Assembly (NCBI RefSeq): GCF_024213375.1 | Contig: NZ_JANAVJ010000003.1 | Location: 186,001-250,000 of the forward strand | From: Paenibacillus sp. MZ04-78.2 | GTDB taxonomy: Bacteria; Bacillota; Bacilli; Paenibacillales; NBRC-103111 | Length of the DNA: 64,000 nucleotides | Reading direction: 5' to 3' | Shown: in pieces, positions 7,965 to 16,744 of the stretch | Layout: the number at the start of each line of letters is the position of its first letter | Numbering within the stretch: the stretch's first letter is position 1 | Position numbers and translations under genes: made by a program | Notes under the pieces: model-generated | Told to the model about the DNA's origin: nothing | Database searches by the model: none | Seen by the model: the letters and a program-made list of their open reading frames with translations, nothing else

Positions 7965-9640
7965 GTTTCAATCACCTTTCTTTCCAGCGTCTTCGGATCG
8001 ATGTCGATTCCCGTTTTCGACAAAACCTGGGCCACTTCCTTCCGGATGCCGTACCAGTTCTTGTTCGTATGAGCGCCGAGCGCAAGCTGTTCGTTATCGA
8101 TGCGCAGCCAGATCCGGCGATGGTGCCAATAAAAGCCCATGATCAAGCCGATCATCGAAATGGCCGCGCCGACCCAGATATACGGCATTGCCCGGTCTAC
8201 CCGGATATTCAAGTAACTGATATAGTCCGAGATGGCCACATCGGCCATCGAACCAACGGTCAGCTCCAGTTTGGTGCCAAGCGCTCCATTGATTTCGTCT
8301 TGACGGAAATTGACCTTATCCACCTGACGCGGGAAGTACATATAAGGCTCCCCTTCCGGCTTCAAGCCCGGTCCCGAAATGGCGAATACGAACGCAGGAG
8401 CTTTCGGTTCGTTGGACTTGGTCATCGGTACGCCCTTGTCGTCCAAAGCGAATTCGGGGAAATACGCTTTCAGCTTCAATTGGTAAGGACCTGCGCTATA
8501 CGTTTCCGCGGGCTTGTGCATCGGCAGCTTGAAGCTTCCGAGCGTCTCGCCGGTTTGTTTGTTTTTCAGCGTCGGCTTGACGGAAATCAGCGTCGGAGAC
8601 GGCTTGAAGTCGAATTGATACGCGAGTAATCCATTGTACTCCAGCGGCTTGTTCACGACAATATCCTGGCGGTGCACTTCTTCCAGCACCGGTTCCTTCG
8701 CCGGATCGTCGCAGTCCGCCTTGCACATGTAGAGCACCGCTTTCGTCTCGAACACCTTCGGAACGTCCTGTCCTTTGGAGCGGAAGCCCTCCGACATTTC
8801 TTCCGGCTTGTAAAACTCCAGCGTGAATTTTTCGTTCTTCAAATAATAAGGAGTATCCGGAATTTTGACAAGCTTGCCTTCCGGAAAAGCCATATGCTGA
8901 TCCATGTGCCACCCAGGAATGCTTCGCATCAATACGGCGCCCAAAAAAATAATCAACCCGATATGATTGATATAAGGTCCCCAGCGGCTGAACCGGTTCT
9001 TCTCTGCCAGCAGAGCCGTGCCGTCCGTATGCACGCGATAGCGCTGCTTGCGGAACGCTTCCGCCGCCCGCTCCGTCCAAGCTTCCGGCGTTTGTACCGA
9101 GCCCTGGGCAGCGGCCGGAAGCGGTCCGGTAAAGGTCATCTTTTGACGCGTGATGAAGCTTAAATGCTTGCGAATCTGCTGCTTATTGAGCGCCCGGTAT
9201 AATGGCAGCACGCGGTCCAGACTGCAAACGACGAGCGACGTGCCGATCATGAACAGCAGCGTAATGTACCACCAGGATTCGAACGTATGGGACAGCCCCA
9301 ACAAATAATAAATGTACCCGATCGTTCCGTACGTTTCTTTATAATACACCGCGGGATCGATGTTTAGAAACGTATTTTCCTGCGGATATATAGTCCCCAG
9401 AATCGAGCCCAGCAGCGTAATTGCTATGAGATAAACGGCGATTTTGACGGACGAGAAAAAATTCCACACCCGATCCAGCATGCCGGGATTGGCGCGCTGG
9501 GATCGCCGGGCGACCCCGTCGTACCGCATCTCAAGCGGTTCGTTGCCGCCTTCGTCCGAAAGCGGCTTGCCACAGGACTCGCACAGTATGGTGCCGACAT
9601 GATTCTGATGTCCGCATTCGCATTTCGTATTTTGAATCAT
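7961..9640 (-). CDS. resB: Cytochrome c biogenesis protein ResB (Ccs1 family), with N-terminal zinc ribbon
   Basis: 559 residues. The Ccs1/ResB body has three N-proximal membrane spans, a large extracytoplasmic domain and a final span (about residues 505-525). It is the partner of ResC in system II cytochrome c maturation. The N-terminus carries CxC-x10-CxxC (C7, C9, C20, C23), a zinc-ribbon-like knuckle, then a charged linker before the first span at about residue 68. It sits between resA and resC and overlaps resC by 4 nt. Confidence 0.95.
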   Translation of the reverse strand: MIQNTKCECGHQNHVGTILCESCGKPLSDEGGNEPLEMRYDGVARRSQRANPGMLDRVWNFFSSVKIAVYLIAITLLGSILGTIYPQENTFLNIDPAVYYKETYGTIGYIYYLLGLSHTFESWWYITLLFMIGTSLVVCSLDRVLPLYRALNKQQIRKHLSFITRQKMTFTGPLPAAAQGSVQTPEAWTERAAEAFRKQRYRVHTDGTALLAEKNRFSRWGPYINHIGLIIFLGAVLMRSIPGWHMDQHMAFPEGKLVKIPDTPYYLKNEKFTLEFYKPEEMSEGFRSKGQDVPKVFETKAVLYMCKADCDDPAKEPVLEEVHRQDIVVNKPLEYNGLLAYQFDFKPSPTLISVKPTLKNKQTGETLGSFKLPMHKPAETYSAGPYQLKLKAYFPEFALDDKGVPMTKSNEPKAPAFVFAISGPGLKPEGEPYMYFPRQVDKVNFRQDEINGALGTKLELTVGSMADVAISDYISYLNIRVDRAMPYIWVGAAISMIGLIMGFYWHHRRIWLRIDNEQLALGAHTNKNWYGIRKEVAQVLSKTGIDIDPKTLERKVIET

Positions 9641-9646
9641 GCCTGA

Positions 9647-10180
9647 TCACCCTTGCTTTTGCGGTAATATCGATGTGATGGTCTTTTCAATATATGCCTC
9701 GTCCATTTCGCCGATCCGGATGACCTCGACCTTCCCTTCCGGTCCGATGAAGTACGTGGTCGGATATCGAGAAACGCCGTAACGCTTGCGGGTTTCCTCA
9801 TTCTTATCGAGCAAAATCGGGAACGTAACCTTATATTGGCTGACGAAGTTTTCGACCGCGACTCTGGGCTCGTCCAGATTGAGACCGAGAATCTCGACAT
9901 TTTTATCCTTCCACTTGGCATGCTGTCTTTCGAGCGCCGGCATCTCGTTGCGGCAGGGCTCGCAGAAGGTTCCCCAAAAGTTGACGACGACGACTTTGCC
10001 CCGGTAATCGGACAGCTTGCGAGTGGCGCCATCCAGGCTGAGCAGCTTAAAATCCGGCGCCTCCGACCCTTGCGTCGGTTTCTTGTCGCTCCCGAACAGG
10101 TTGCTCGCGAGCGTGAGCGCGCCGATGACGATAATGACAGCAAAAATGGAAATTTGGACCCATCGTCTATGTTTTCCCAT
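9647..10180 (-). CDS. resA: Thiol-disulfide oxidoreductase ResA
   Basis: 177 residues. An N-terminal signal anchor (about 8-27) is followed by a thioredoxin fold with the active site CEPC (C73-C76), which is the ResA signature, and a cis-Pro loop (RYPTTYFIG). ResA reduces the disulfide in apocytochrome c CXXCH motifs so that ResBC can attach heme. First gene of the resABCDE operon, 6 nt before resB, with a probable promoter and dyad just upstream. Confidence 0.96.
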   Translation of the reverse strand: MGKHRRWVQISIFAVIIVIGALTLASNLFGSDKKPTQGSEAPDFKLLSLDGATRKLSDYRGKVVVVNFWGTFCEPCRNEMPALERQHAKWKDKNVEILGLNLDEPRVAVENFVSQYKVTFPILLDKNEETRKRYGVSRYPTTYFIGPEGKVEVIRIGEMDEAYIEKTITSILPQKQG

Positions 10181-10209
10181 ATTCTCACACCTTTAAAACG
10201 AGAGTTGAC

Positions 10210-10234
10210 TGACAAATGTCACATTTCCATTATA
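10210..10234 (-). promoter_or_regulatory. Promoter -10 and dyad before resA
   Basis: On the minus strand TATAAT (10229-10234) has no good -35. Just downstream is TGTGACATTTGTCAGT (10207-10222), which contains the perfect arms TGACA / TGTCA and resembles an FNR/CRP-type box (TGTGA-N6-TCACA, 8 of 10 arm bases). It could be the control site of the res operon. Nothing here identifies the regulator. Confidence 0.4.
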
Positions 10235-10253
10235 TCGAAAATGGTCACTGTAA

Positions 10254-11015
10254 TTATTCGCCTTTTTGAATTTTATGTGACTTGCCTTCTCCCGCTTTAA
10301 GCGCTTCCTGGCGAAGCTCGTTGATCTCCTGCGGGGTCAGGTGGCGGAACTTGCCCCGTGGGATGCCGGATAGCAGAAGCGGCCCGAATTGAACCCGTTT
10401 CAGCTTGATGACCGGATGATGGATCGCGTCGAACATCCGCCGCACCTGCCGGTTGCGTCCTTCGTAAATCGTTATTTTCACGACGCTTTCGTTGGTTTCC
10501 GGACGTACATCCTGATATTCCACCTCCGCGGGCGCGGTCATCCCGTCCTCCAGCTCAATTCCGTTCTTCAGCTTGTCCAGCAAGCTGCCGTGAGGCACGC
10601 CTTTGACCGTGGCCAAATAGGTACGCGGCACGTGGTGCTTCGGATGGGTCAGCAAATGGGCGAATTCGCCGTCGTTGGTGAGCAGCAGCAAGCCTTCCGT
10701 TTCGTAATCGAGCCTGCCGATCGGGTAGATGCGCTGCTTGATGTTTTTGAAAAACTCCGTCACCGTTTTGCGTCCTTCGGGATCTTGGGCGCTTGTGATG
10801 ACGCCTTTCGGTTTGTTAAAGATCACATACACTTTCGATTGCCGGCGGATCGGCTTGCCGTCCACTTTAATAAAATCCTGGGAAGGGTCCACCTTCACCC
10901 CCAGGGTTGTTACTACCTTGTCATTGACTTCCACACGTCCTGCGGTAATCAATTCTTCACACTTGCGGCGGGAGGCCACACCCGCTTCGGCCAACACTTT
11001 TTGCAATCTGTCCAT
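10254..11015 (-). CDS. rluB: Ribosomal large-subunit pseudouridine synthase B
   Basis: 253 residues. N-terminal S4 RNA-binding domain (about 1-60), then the RsuA/RluB catalytic domain with the active Asp in GRLDYETEGLLL. It converts a uridine in helix 89/90 of 23S rRNA to pseudouridine. A basic tail of about 20 residues ends the protein. B. subtilis has the same gene directly before resA, which supports the RluB assignment over its paralogues. Confidence 0.94.
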   Translation of the reverse strand: MDRLQKVLAEAGVASRRKCEELITAGRVEVNDKVVTTLGVKVDPSQDFIKVDGKPIRRQSKVYVIFNKPKGVITSAQDPEGRKTVTEFFKNIKQRIYPIGRLDYETEGLLLLTNDGEFAHLLTHPKHHVPRTYLATVKGVPHGSLLDKLKNGIELEDGMTAPAEVEYQDVRPETNESVVKITIYEGRNRQVRRMFDAIHHPVIKLKRVQFGPLLLSGIPRGKFRHLTPQEINELRQEALKAGEGKSHKIQKGE

Positions 11016-11034
11016 CTGTTGGATTCACCTCAAG

Positions 11035-11376
11035 CTAATGATACCTATCCTCGGGTGAAATCACAAGCTGCGCCCACGGAAAATCGCCGCCCGGGCACGT
11101 CATCGAATGCGGAAAAATATCGTCGGGCTGAAAACCGTACGTTTCCGACAGCCGAAGAATCAGCTTGTTCATCAAAAACAGCTGCTCTTTTTCCGCGGGA
11201 GTGCGGACGGTGCGCGGCCCGGAGAAGTCCCCTTCGAGACAAAGGTGGATGTAGAGCGGATCGGTTTGCTCGGAAGAAGGGATGATGTCGCCGTTTTTGG
11301 CGATGAAATAATCATACCCTTTTCCGTTAATGGAGGAGCAGACGGAGTGGTGGATGACAATGCCGTAATACTGCAT
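11035..11376 (-). CDS. Amidase_2/PGRP-fold protein, small
   Basis: 113 residues from ATG 11376, which has GAGGTG at the right spacing; an in-frame GTG nine bases upstream overlaps that site and is rejected. The protein has the zinc N-acetylmuramoyl-L-alanine amidase pattern in reduced form: GIVIHHSVC (His ligands), a central HLCLEGDF and a C-terminal SMTCPGGDFPW with the third-ligand Cys. It would cleave the amide between MurNAc and the stem peptide. There is no signal peptide, so it acts inside the cell (perhaps in the mother cell) or is not a hydrolase. Sits 19 nt after rluB in a run of minus-strand genes. Confidence 0.75.
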   Translation of the reverse strand: MQYYGIVIHHSVCSSINGKGYDYFIAKNGDIIPSSEQTDPLYIHLCLEGDFSGPRTVRTPAEKEQLFLMNKLILRLSETYGFQPDDIFPHSMTCPGGDFPWAQLVISPEDRYH

Positions 11377-11514
11377 GCGGTTCACCTCGTTAAGGCTGGA
11401 CTGCTCACAGTATATGTGCGGAAAGGATGGGGGGTGATGCGTGGACCGGCGAATAAGCCGGAGCGGGCGGAAGACGGGTCCGCACGTATGCGGCCTGCAA
11501 TTTACCGGCAGCGT

Positions 11515-12048
11515 TCAGGCAAATACCAGCGAGCAGATCGCAATCGAAGCGATAAATCCGACGGCGTCGGAAATAAGACCGACCTTAAGAGCGTAGCCGG
11601 CCTTGCGGATACCGATGGCGCCGAAATAAACCGTAATGACGTAAAGCGTCGTATCCGTGCTTCCTTGGATCGTGGAAGCGATCCGTCCGATCATTGAATC
11701 GGGGCCGAACTCCGAGATCAGGTCTGTCGTAAAGGCAAGCGAGCCGGCTCCCGTAATCGGGCGCAAAAAAGCGAGCGGAATAATATCGCCCGGAATGCCA
11801 AGCCGCTCGCAAATCGGCTTCAGCCAGCCGATCATCAGATCCATCGCCCCGGATGCGCGGAACACGCTGATCGCTACCATCATGCCGACCAGATGCGGAA
11901 TAATACGGATCGTCGTATCGAAGCCTTCTTTAGCTCCTTCCACAAACGATTCGTAGACGGGAACTTTTCGGTAAGCGGCGTAAAGCGGAATGAAGACGAT
12001 CACGACAGGGATGGCCCATGCCGAGATCCAATTGACCAAGTTATACAC
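11515..12048 (-). CDS. spmB: Spore maturation protein SpmB
   Basis: 177 residues, polytopic, nucleoside-recognition (Gate) domain family. The typical Gate segments FRASGAMDLMIG and RPITGAGSLAF are present. With SpmA it is needed for proper dehydration of the spore core in B. subtilis. GTG start, 6 nt after spmA. The 138 nt beyond its 3' end (11377-11514) contain no clear terminator or gene. Confidence 0.95.
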   Translation of the reverse strand: MYNLVNWISAWAIPVVIVFIPLYAAYRKVPVYESFVEGAKEGFDTTIRIIPHLVGMMVAISVFRASGAMDLMIGWLKPICERLGIPGDIIPLAFLRPITGAGSLAFTTDLISEFGPDSMIGRIASTIQGSTDTTLYVITVYFGAIGIRKAGYALKVGLISDAVGFIASIAICSLVFA

Positions 12049-12054
12049 GCAGGT

Positions 12055-12654
12055 TCATCCTTTCCCCTGTCCGGGCGGCGTTGATCGCTGACGGTACCAT
12101 CGGTCAACCATGATGGCCGCCAAGGTCGAGATAATGGTAGCCAGCAGCGTCGTACCGACGATTTCGGCCGGATTCGCCGAATTGTAATTCATGCGAATGG
12201 CGATCAGCGTTGTCGGAATCAGCGTGATGCTGGCTGTATTGAGTGCCAGGAGCGTGCACATGGCGGGGCTTGCTATGTCTTTATGCTTGTTCAGGAGCTG
12301 CAGCTCCTGCATCGCTTTAATGCCCATCGGTGTGGCGGCATTGCCCAATCCCAGGATGTTGGCGCTCATGTTCGACATAATGTACCCGAGCGCCGGATGA
12401 TTTTTGGGCACACTGGGGAACAGCGCGCGCACGACCGGCGAGAGTAGTTTCGCCAGCTTTTTCAGCAAACCCGCGTCCTCGGCAATCCGCATGATGCCGA
12501 GCCAGAACACCATAATGCTGATGAGCCCGAAGCACACCGTCACTCCGCTCTTGGCGCCGTCAAATACCGCCTGGGTCACCAATTCGATTCTGCCCTGAAA
12601 AGCAGCGACGACAAACCCCGCAACAATGAAAAACAACCAGATCCAGTTGACCAC
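12055..12654 (-). CDS. spmA: Spore maturation protein SpmA
   Basis: 199-residue membrane protein of the same Gate-domain family as SpmB. Contains the conserved NMSANILGLGNAATPMG stretch and ALNTASITLIPTT. GTG start, 19 nt after dacB. The dacB-spmA-spmB order equals that of the sigma-E operon in B. subtilis, where all three affect spore cortex and core water content. Confidence 0.96.
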   Translation of the reverse strand: MVNWIWLFFIVAGFVVAAFQGRIELVTQAVFDGAKSGVTVCFGLISIMVFWLGIMRIAEDAGLLKKLAKLLSPVVRALFPSVPKNHPALGYIMSNMSANILGLGNAATPMGIKAMQELQLLNKHKDIASPAMCTLLALNTASITLIPTTLIAIRMNYNSANPAEIVGTTLLATIISTLAAIMVDRWYRQRSTPPGQGKG

Positions 12655-12673
12655 GCCCGCCGCTCCCTTCCGC

Positions 12674-13846
12674 TTAATCCGCTTGCCCGGTAAACAGCAC
12701 CCGGGTTAGCTCGGTCAAGATGTAGAGCCATTTGCGCGAATAGCCGCTGCCAAGCTCTTCCGCTTCCGCGAACGAATACGCGGACCGTTCTTTCTGCTTC
12801 AACCGAGGACTGTCCTTAGCAAGCAACGGGACCGAGCCGACCGGCTTGCCGTCCAGCAGAAATTGCAGCCTCCCCGCTTCCCCGAGCCGGGTCTCGACGG
12901 AAGCCGCATCGTATACAATCGGCTGACGCGCCAGCCGTCCGCGTTCCGCCTGCTCCGCCGGATATCGGAACGAGGCCCCGGCGACGAGCCCGGTCCCTTC
13001 AATCGTCTCCCCCTTCTCGGCCAAAGAAAGCAGGGGATAATGCTTGAAGCCGAAATCGAGCAGCCGGGTATGGTCGATCCAATCATCGGGATCGTTCAAG
13101 GTCACGACAGCGAGCTGCTGCCCGCCGCGAGTCGCCGAAGAGACAAGGCAGCGCTTCGCCAGCTTCGTATAGCCGGTTTTCACCCCATCTGCCCCGCCGT
13201 AGAGCGAAAGCATTTTATTTTTATTGATCCAGCTGTAGCCCCAGGATTCGTTCGGATTCGGCACTTTCTTCACTTTCGTTTTCACAATCTCCTGAAACAC
13301 GGGATTTTTGAGCGCATAAGCGGTCAGCTTGGCCATATCGTTCGCAGTCGAATAATGCCCTTGCTCGTCCAAGCCGGAAGGATTTTTGAAGCTGGAGTTG
13401 GTCATCCCGACGACTTTCGCCTTCTCGTTCATCAAGAAGATGAAGCCTTCCACACTCCCGCCCACGTGCTCGGCAATCGTAACGGCCGCATCGTTCCCGG
13501 AACGGAGCATCAAGCCGTACAGCAAATCCTTAAGGTTCATTTCCTCGTCCAGCCTCAAGTAAATGGACGAACCTTCTTTGCCGAAAGCATTCTTGCTTAC
13601 TTTCGCCCGGTCGCTCAAACGCCCATGTTCAATCGCGACAATCGCCGTCATGATCTTGGTCAGGCTGGCGATTCGCATCGGTTTGTCCCCTCTGGAACTG
13701 TAAAGCAGCCGCCCGGAAACGACGTCGATCAGCGCCACAGCCGCCGCGCCGGTCGATACGCCCGGAGCGGCGCTAACTCCCGCAGTCGGAAGCACGCCCA
13801 TACAAACCAACAGCAAAGCGAGCAAAAGCAGACATCCTTTTCTCAT
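12674..13846 (-). CDS. dacB: Sporulation D-alanyl-D-alanine carboxypeptidase DacB (PBP5*-type)
   Basis: 390 residues from ATG 13846, chosen because GGGAGG lies 6 nt upstream and the product begins with a signal peptide ending near TAGVSAA. Penicillin-binding active-site motifs: S61-L-T-K64, S116-G-N and K223-T-G. It trims the terminal D-Ala of stem peptides and so sets cortex cross-linking. A C-terminal domain and an amphipathic tail anchor it to the membrane. First gene of the dacB-spmA-spmB operon. In-frame starts further upstream lack ribosome sites. Confidence 0.93.
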   Translation of the reverse strand: MRKGCLLLLALLLVCMGVLPTAGVSAAPGVSTGAAAVALIDVVSGRLLYSSRGDKPMRIASLTKIMTAIVAIEHGRLSDRAKVSKNAFGKEGSSIYLRLDEEMNLKDLLYGLMLRSGNDAAVTIAEHVGGSVEGFIFLMNEKAKVVGMTNSSFKNPSGLDEQGHYSTANDMAKLTAYALKNPVFQEIVKTKVKKVPNPNESWGYSWINKNKMLSLYGGADGVKTGYTKLAKRCLVSSATRGGQQLAVVTLNDPDDWIDHTRLLDFGFKHYPLLSLAEKGETIEGTGLVAGASFRYPAEQAERGRLARQPIVYDAASVETRLGEAGRLQFLLDGKPVGSVPLLAKDSPRLKQKERSAYSFAEAEELGSGYSRKWLYILTELTRVLFTGQAD

Positions 13847-13980
13847 CTTTTTCCTCCCACGCGCCATCCTACAGGAAAGGCCGACCGCCATCGGTCGGAC
13901 AACTCCATGTCTTTGTATATGTATATGCTTGTCACCCCAGGTTATGAACGGCCTATGACAAGCAGCACTCTGGAAGCGTG

Positions 13981-14032
13981 TAAATAAAAAAGCCTTGCGC
14001 CTGTAGGGTATCTCCCTACAGGCTACAAGGCT
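13981..14032 (-). terminator. Long terminator hairpin after yedK
   Basis: A two-part stem, AGCCTTG / CAAGGCT outside and GCCTGTAGGG / CCCTACAGGC inside (13991-14032), followed on the minus strand by TTTTTATTTA. It includes the yedK stop codon. The rest of 13847-13980 shows nothing clear. Confidence 0.85.
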
Positions 14033-14700
14033 AAAGGCTCTATGCAATCGGGCTCATTGTATGATACACGGCCGACCTTCGGATCGACCTCGTAATACCT
14101 CATCCGCTCGGCGGGATATGGCTGCAAAACAGGCAGCAGCTCCCTTTCGTCCTGCACGGTCCGGTTCAGCCACAAGCTCTCATGCTCTCGCGGCAAAATG
14201 ACGGGCATCCGTTCATGAACCTCGGCCACCAATTCGTTGGCGGCTGTCGTCAGGACCGTGCAGGTGTGCAGTTTCGTTCCGTCCTCCGCCACCCAAGTGT
14301 CATACAATGCAGCCATGCCGAACAATTCTCCGTCCGCCAGCACAAAGCGAACCGGCTGCTTCTGCGAACCGATCCGTTTCCATTCGTAAAAGCCGTCAGC
14401 CGGAATGAGACAGCGTTTCCGCTTCAGCAGGCTGCGGAAGGCAGGCTTCTCGGCGGCGGTTTCGGCCCGCGCGTTTATCATGCGAGCGCCGGATTTGTCA
14501 TCCTGCGCCCAGGAAGGAACGAGGCCCCAGCGAAGCTCACCAAGCCGGTTTGCCCCGTCTCCCGTCCCCCCGATCATCGCGGGAATCCATTGGCCCGGCG
14601 CCGCATTGTAGCGCGGCTGGTACGCCGACGGGCGACGGTCCAGCATAAAATGCAGCACTAGCTCTTCGAAGCTTACGGTAACGGTATAGCGTCCGCACAT
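14023..14700 (-). CDS. yedK: SRAP/HMCES-family abasic-site DNA-protein crosslinker (YedK)
   Basis: 225 residues beginning MCGRY: after removal of Met the N-terminal Cys2 is the residue that bonds covalently to abasic sites in single-stranded DNA. Other family marks are NARAET (about 76-81), the Glu in GFYEW and the catalytic His in HERMPVIL. It shields AP sites at replication forks. Monocistronic, 22 nt after the HD-GYP gene. The older name SOS-response-associated peptidase reflects the autocatalytic removal of Met. Confidence 0.93.
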   Translation of the reverse strand: MCGRYTVTVSFEELVLHFMLDRRPSAYQPRYNAAPGQWIPAMIGGTGDGANRLGELRWGLVPSWAQDDKSGARMINARAETAAEKPAFRSLLKRKRCLIPADGFYEWKRIGSQKQPVRFVLADGELFGMAALYDTWVAEDGTKLHTCTVLTTAANELVAEVHERMPVILPREHESLWLNRTVQDERELLPVLQPYPAERMRYYEVDPKVGRVSYNEPDCIEPLAL

Positions 14701-14722
14701 ATCGGAGCGTCCCCCTTTCAGC

Positions 14723-15823
14723 TTACCGGGCTTGAGTTAGATTATCCGCATGTTGAATAAACACCGTCAGCTTATCGGCCAAATCGATTTCGCAAGGCTG
14801 CCCCATCACTTGGCCGTAGGCGTCGATCAGCACCCGGACGACAGGACGCTGCGGCACCGCAGGATTAATACTGACAACAACGCCCTGCTCCCCCGTACTT
14901 AGCGTGACGGTCAAGCCGAGCGGATAGATGGCGACGTTATCCCGGAAAATCGCTACTTTACGCTGGTCGTACAGCGTTCCGACGCCCGCAAACAGCACTT
15001 CCATCGCCTGATGTGGAAGCATCGCGAGCCGGTGCGGTCGGTGCGTCGTCATCGCGTCGTAGCTGTCGGCGACGGCGATCCACTTGGCGTATTCGTGAAT
15101 GTCATTTCCCATGATCCCTCTCGGGTATCCGCTGCCATTTTCCCGTTCGTGATGCTGAAAGGCGCAGTGGGCGGAAAGCAGGGGCATATTCGGCTCGTCC
15201 TTGAGCAGGCGGAAGCCGATCTCCGTGTGCTTCTTCACCTCTTCGAATTCCTCCGCCGTGAGAGGTCCGGGCTTTTTAATCATGTCCAGATTGATCTTCG
15301 TCTTGCCGATGTCATGCAGCAGCGCGCCCAGTCCGAGCGCCATCAGTTCGTCGTTGTTGTAGCCGCTGACCATGCCGAGCATGGTCGCATAAATACAAAC
15401 ATTCAGTGAGTGCTGATACAAATAGTTGTTCAGAACGTTCATATTAAGCAGCATAATCGCGGTGCCCTGCTTTTCGTTCAAGTCGTCGATAATCATCTTC
15501 ATGACATTTCCGAACGAACGCCCAAGCACGTGGTTTTTAGAAAATTTGGATCGGCTTTCGTTTTCCATGAAGCTGCGAAAATGAGTGCGGATTTCGGTTA
15601 GCGCCTTGATTCTCGTTTCATCTGAAAGCGGTTCCTCAATCGTAAGGTCCTCTGTCGCCTTATCGGCGATATATAAATAATCGATGCCGAGCCTCTCCAA
15701 ACGCCCGAGTAATCCTCCCGTCAATTCCACTCCTTCGTTTAAAAGAATAACGCCATCTTCGTTATAAATGCACTTCCCGAGGCGCATACCCGGTTCGCAC
15801 GATCTGGTGGGCAACAGCCGCAT
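14723..15823 (-). CDS. HD-GYP domain protein (probable cyclic-di-GMP phosphodiesterase)
   Basis: 366 residues from ATG 15823 (AAAGAGGT site upstream); earlier in-frame starts lack one. An N-terminal region with no known domain (about 1-110) precedes an HD-GYP domain with LLHDIGK and the GYP-type motif HHERENGSGYPRG. HD-GYP enzymes hydrolyse cyclic di-GMP, and here the metal-binding HD and the GYP loop are intact. No membrane segment, so it is a soluble enzyme. A C-terminal beta-rich domain (about 285-366) is often seen in Bacillales members. Confidence 0.88.
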   Translation of the reverse strand: MRLLPTRSCEPGMRLGKCIYNEDGVILLNEGVELTGGLLGRLERLGIDYLYIADKATEDLTIEEPLSDETRIKALTEIRTHFRSFMENESRSKFSKNHVLGRSFGNVMKMIIDDLNEKQGTAIMLLNMNVLNNYLYQHSLNVCIYATMLGMVSGYNNDELMALGLGALLHDIGKTKINLDMIKKPGPLTAEEFEEVKKHTEIGFRLLKDEPNMPLLSAHCAFQHHERENGSGYPRGIMGNDIHEYAKWIAVADSYDAMTTHRPHRLAMLPHQAMEVLFAGVGTLYDQRKVAIFRDNVAIYPLGLTVTLSTGEQGVVVSINPAVPQRPVVRVLIDAYGQVMGQPCEIDLADKLTVFIQHADNLTQAR

Positions 15824-15941
15824 GAACGTATACCTCTTTCCCCATGTCTTCGGTCCTACAGTTACAAAATTAACTATAGTCCAACCTTCGGGAAAGAGCA
15901 ATATATGTATCATGTTAATTAATTAACAGTTAAAATAGGCA

Positions 15942-15961
15942 AAGCTGCTCCTGGGAGCAGC
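15942..15961 (-). terminator. Possible terminator downstream of ytfJ
   Basis: Inverted repeat AGCTGCTCC / GGGAGCAGCT with a tight loop, followed on the minus strand by a loosely T-rich tail. It lies about 140 nt past ytfJ, and the stretch 15824-16098 shows nothing else. Confidence 0.4.
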
Positions 15962-16098
15962 TCGCCGAATGATACGATCTAACCTTTTTCATATCGTTTA
16001 TGTTTCTTTGTCTACAGGCTTTATTATGCTCAAAAATGGGACGGGTGAAAAGGGATTGTTTCTGGAAAGGTAAGCAACTCTTTCCAAACGCCTACAAA

Positions 16099-16593
16099 TC
16101 AGACAATAAAGTTCTGATTCTCGATGTTGTTCGTGACGTTCGTACCCCCGGTTCCTTCCTGCATCGCCCCCGCACCGGGTTTCATCCCGTTTTTGATCAT
16201 CGTCTGTATGCGGTCGACGACATGCGGCGCCGAATCAATCAGGCGCTCCAGCAGGTGGGTCTGGTTATCGAGCGGCACGACCCTGACGCCATGCTTGCCT
16301 ACGACCAGAAAAGCGATCGGTGTGATGGATACGCCACCGCCGCTGCCGCCGCCGAACGGCAAAGCCACATTGGCGTTGTGCGGATCGTTGCGGTTAATGC
16401 CTGCGGACGTAGCTTCGTCAGTCACAAATTCGCTGCCGCCGGCTGCAAAGCCGAAGCCTACTTTGCTGATCGGCATAATGACGCTGCCATCCGGGGTTTC
16501 GACCGGGTCGCCCACAATCGTATTGACGTCGACCATTTCTTTGATGTTTTCCATGGCCGTTTTCATGAGTCCTTGAATCGGATGCTCAGACAT
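16099..16593 (-). CDS. ytfJ: Sporulation protein YtfJ (GerW family)
   Basis: 164 residues from ATG 16593, with GGAGG 10 nt upstream. The GerW core includes VGDPVETPDGSVIMPISKV and a Gly-rich stretch (GGGSGGGVSI) before a conserved AFLVV strand. In B. subtilis YtfJ is a forespore protein required for germination with L-alanine. A sigma-F-type promoter lies just upstream (16652-16680), matching that timing. It is transcribed with or shortly after ytfI. Confidence 0.93.
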   Translation of the reverse strand: MSEHPIQGLMKTAMENIKEMVDVNTIVGDPVETPDGSVIMPISKVGFGFAAGGSEFVTDEATSAGINRNDPHNANVALPFGGGSGGGVSITPIAFLVVGKHGVRVVPLDNQTHLLERLIDSAPHVVDRIQTMIKNGMKPGAGAMQEGTGGTNVTNNIENQNFIV

Positions 16594-16651
16594 GAATGAA
16601 GATCCTCCTTTTCGAAAAGGCTTGAACGCTACAATTTTCGATTGCTTCTTT

Positions 16652-16680
16652 AGCATAACCCAAAGCGAAAAGCGGTATGC
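16652..16680 (-). promoter_or_regulatory. Sigma-F-type promoter of ytfJ
   Basis: On the minus strand GCATA (16676-16680), a 15-nt spacer and GGTTATGCT (16652-16660) match the sigma-F consensus GYRTA-N15-GGNNANRMT. The -10 ends 58 nt before the ytfJ start. Confidence 0.7.
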
Positions 16681-16744
16681 GGGAGACGCTCTTTAAATGC
16701 CGAAAAGCCGCCGCTTCTGCGCAATGCAGTTCACGACAGCTTCG

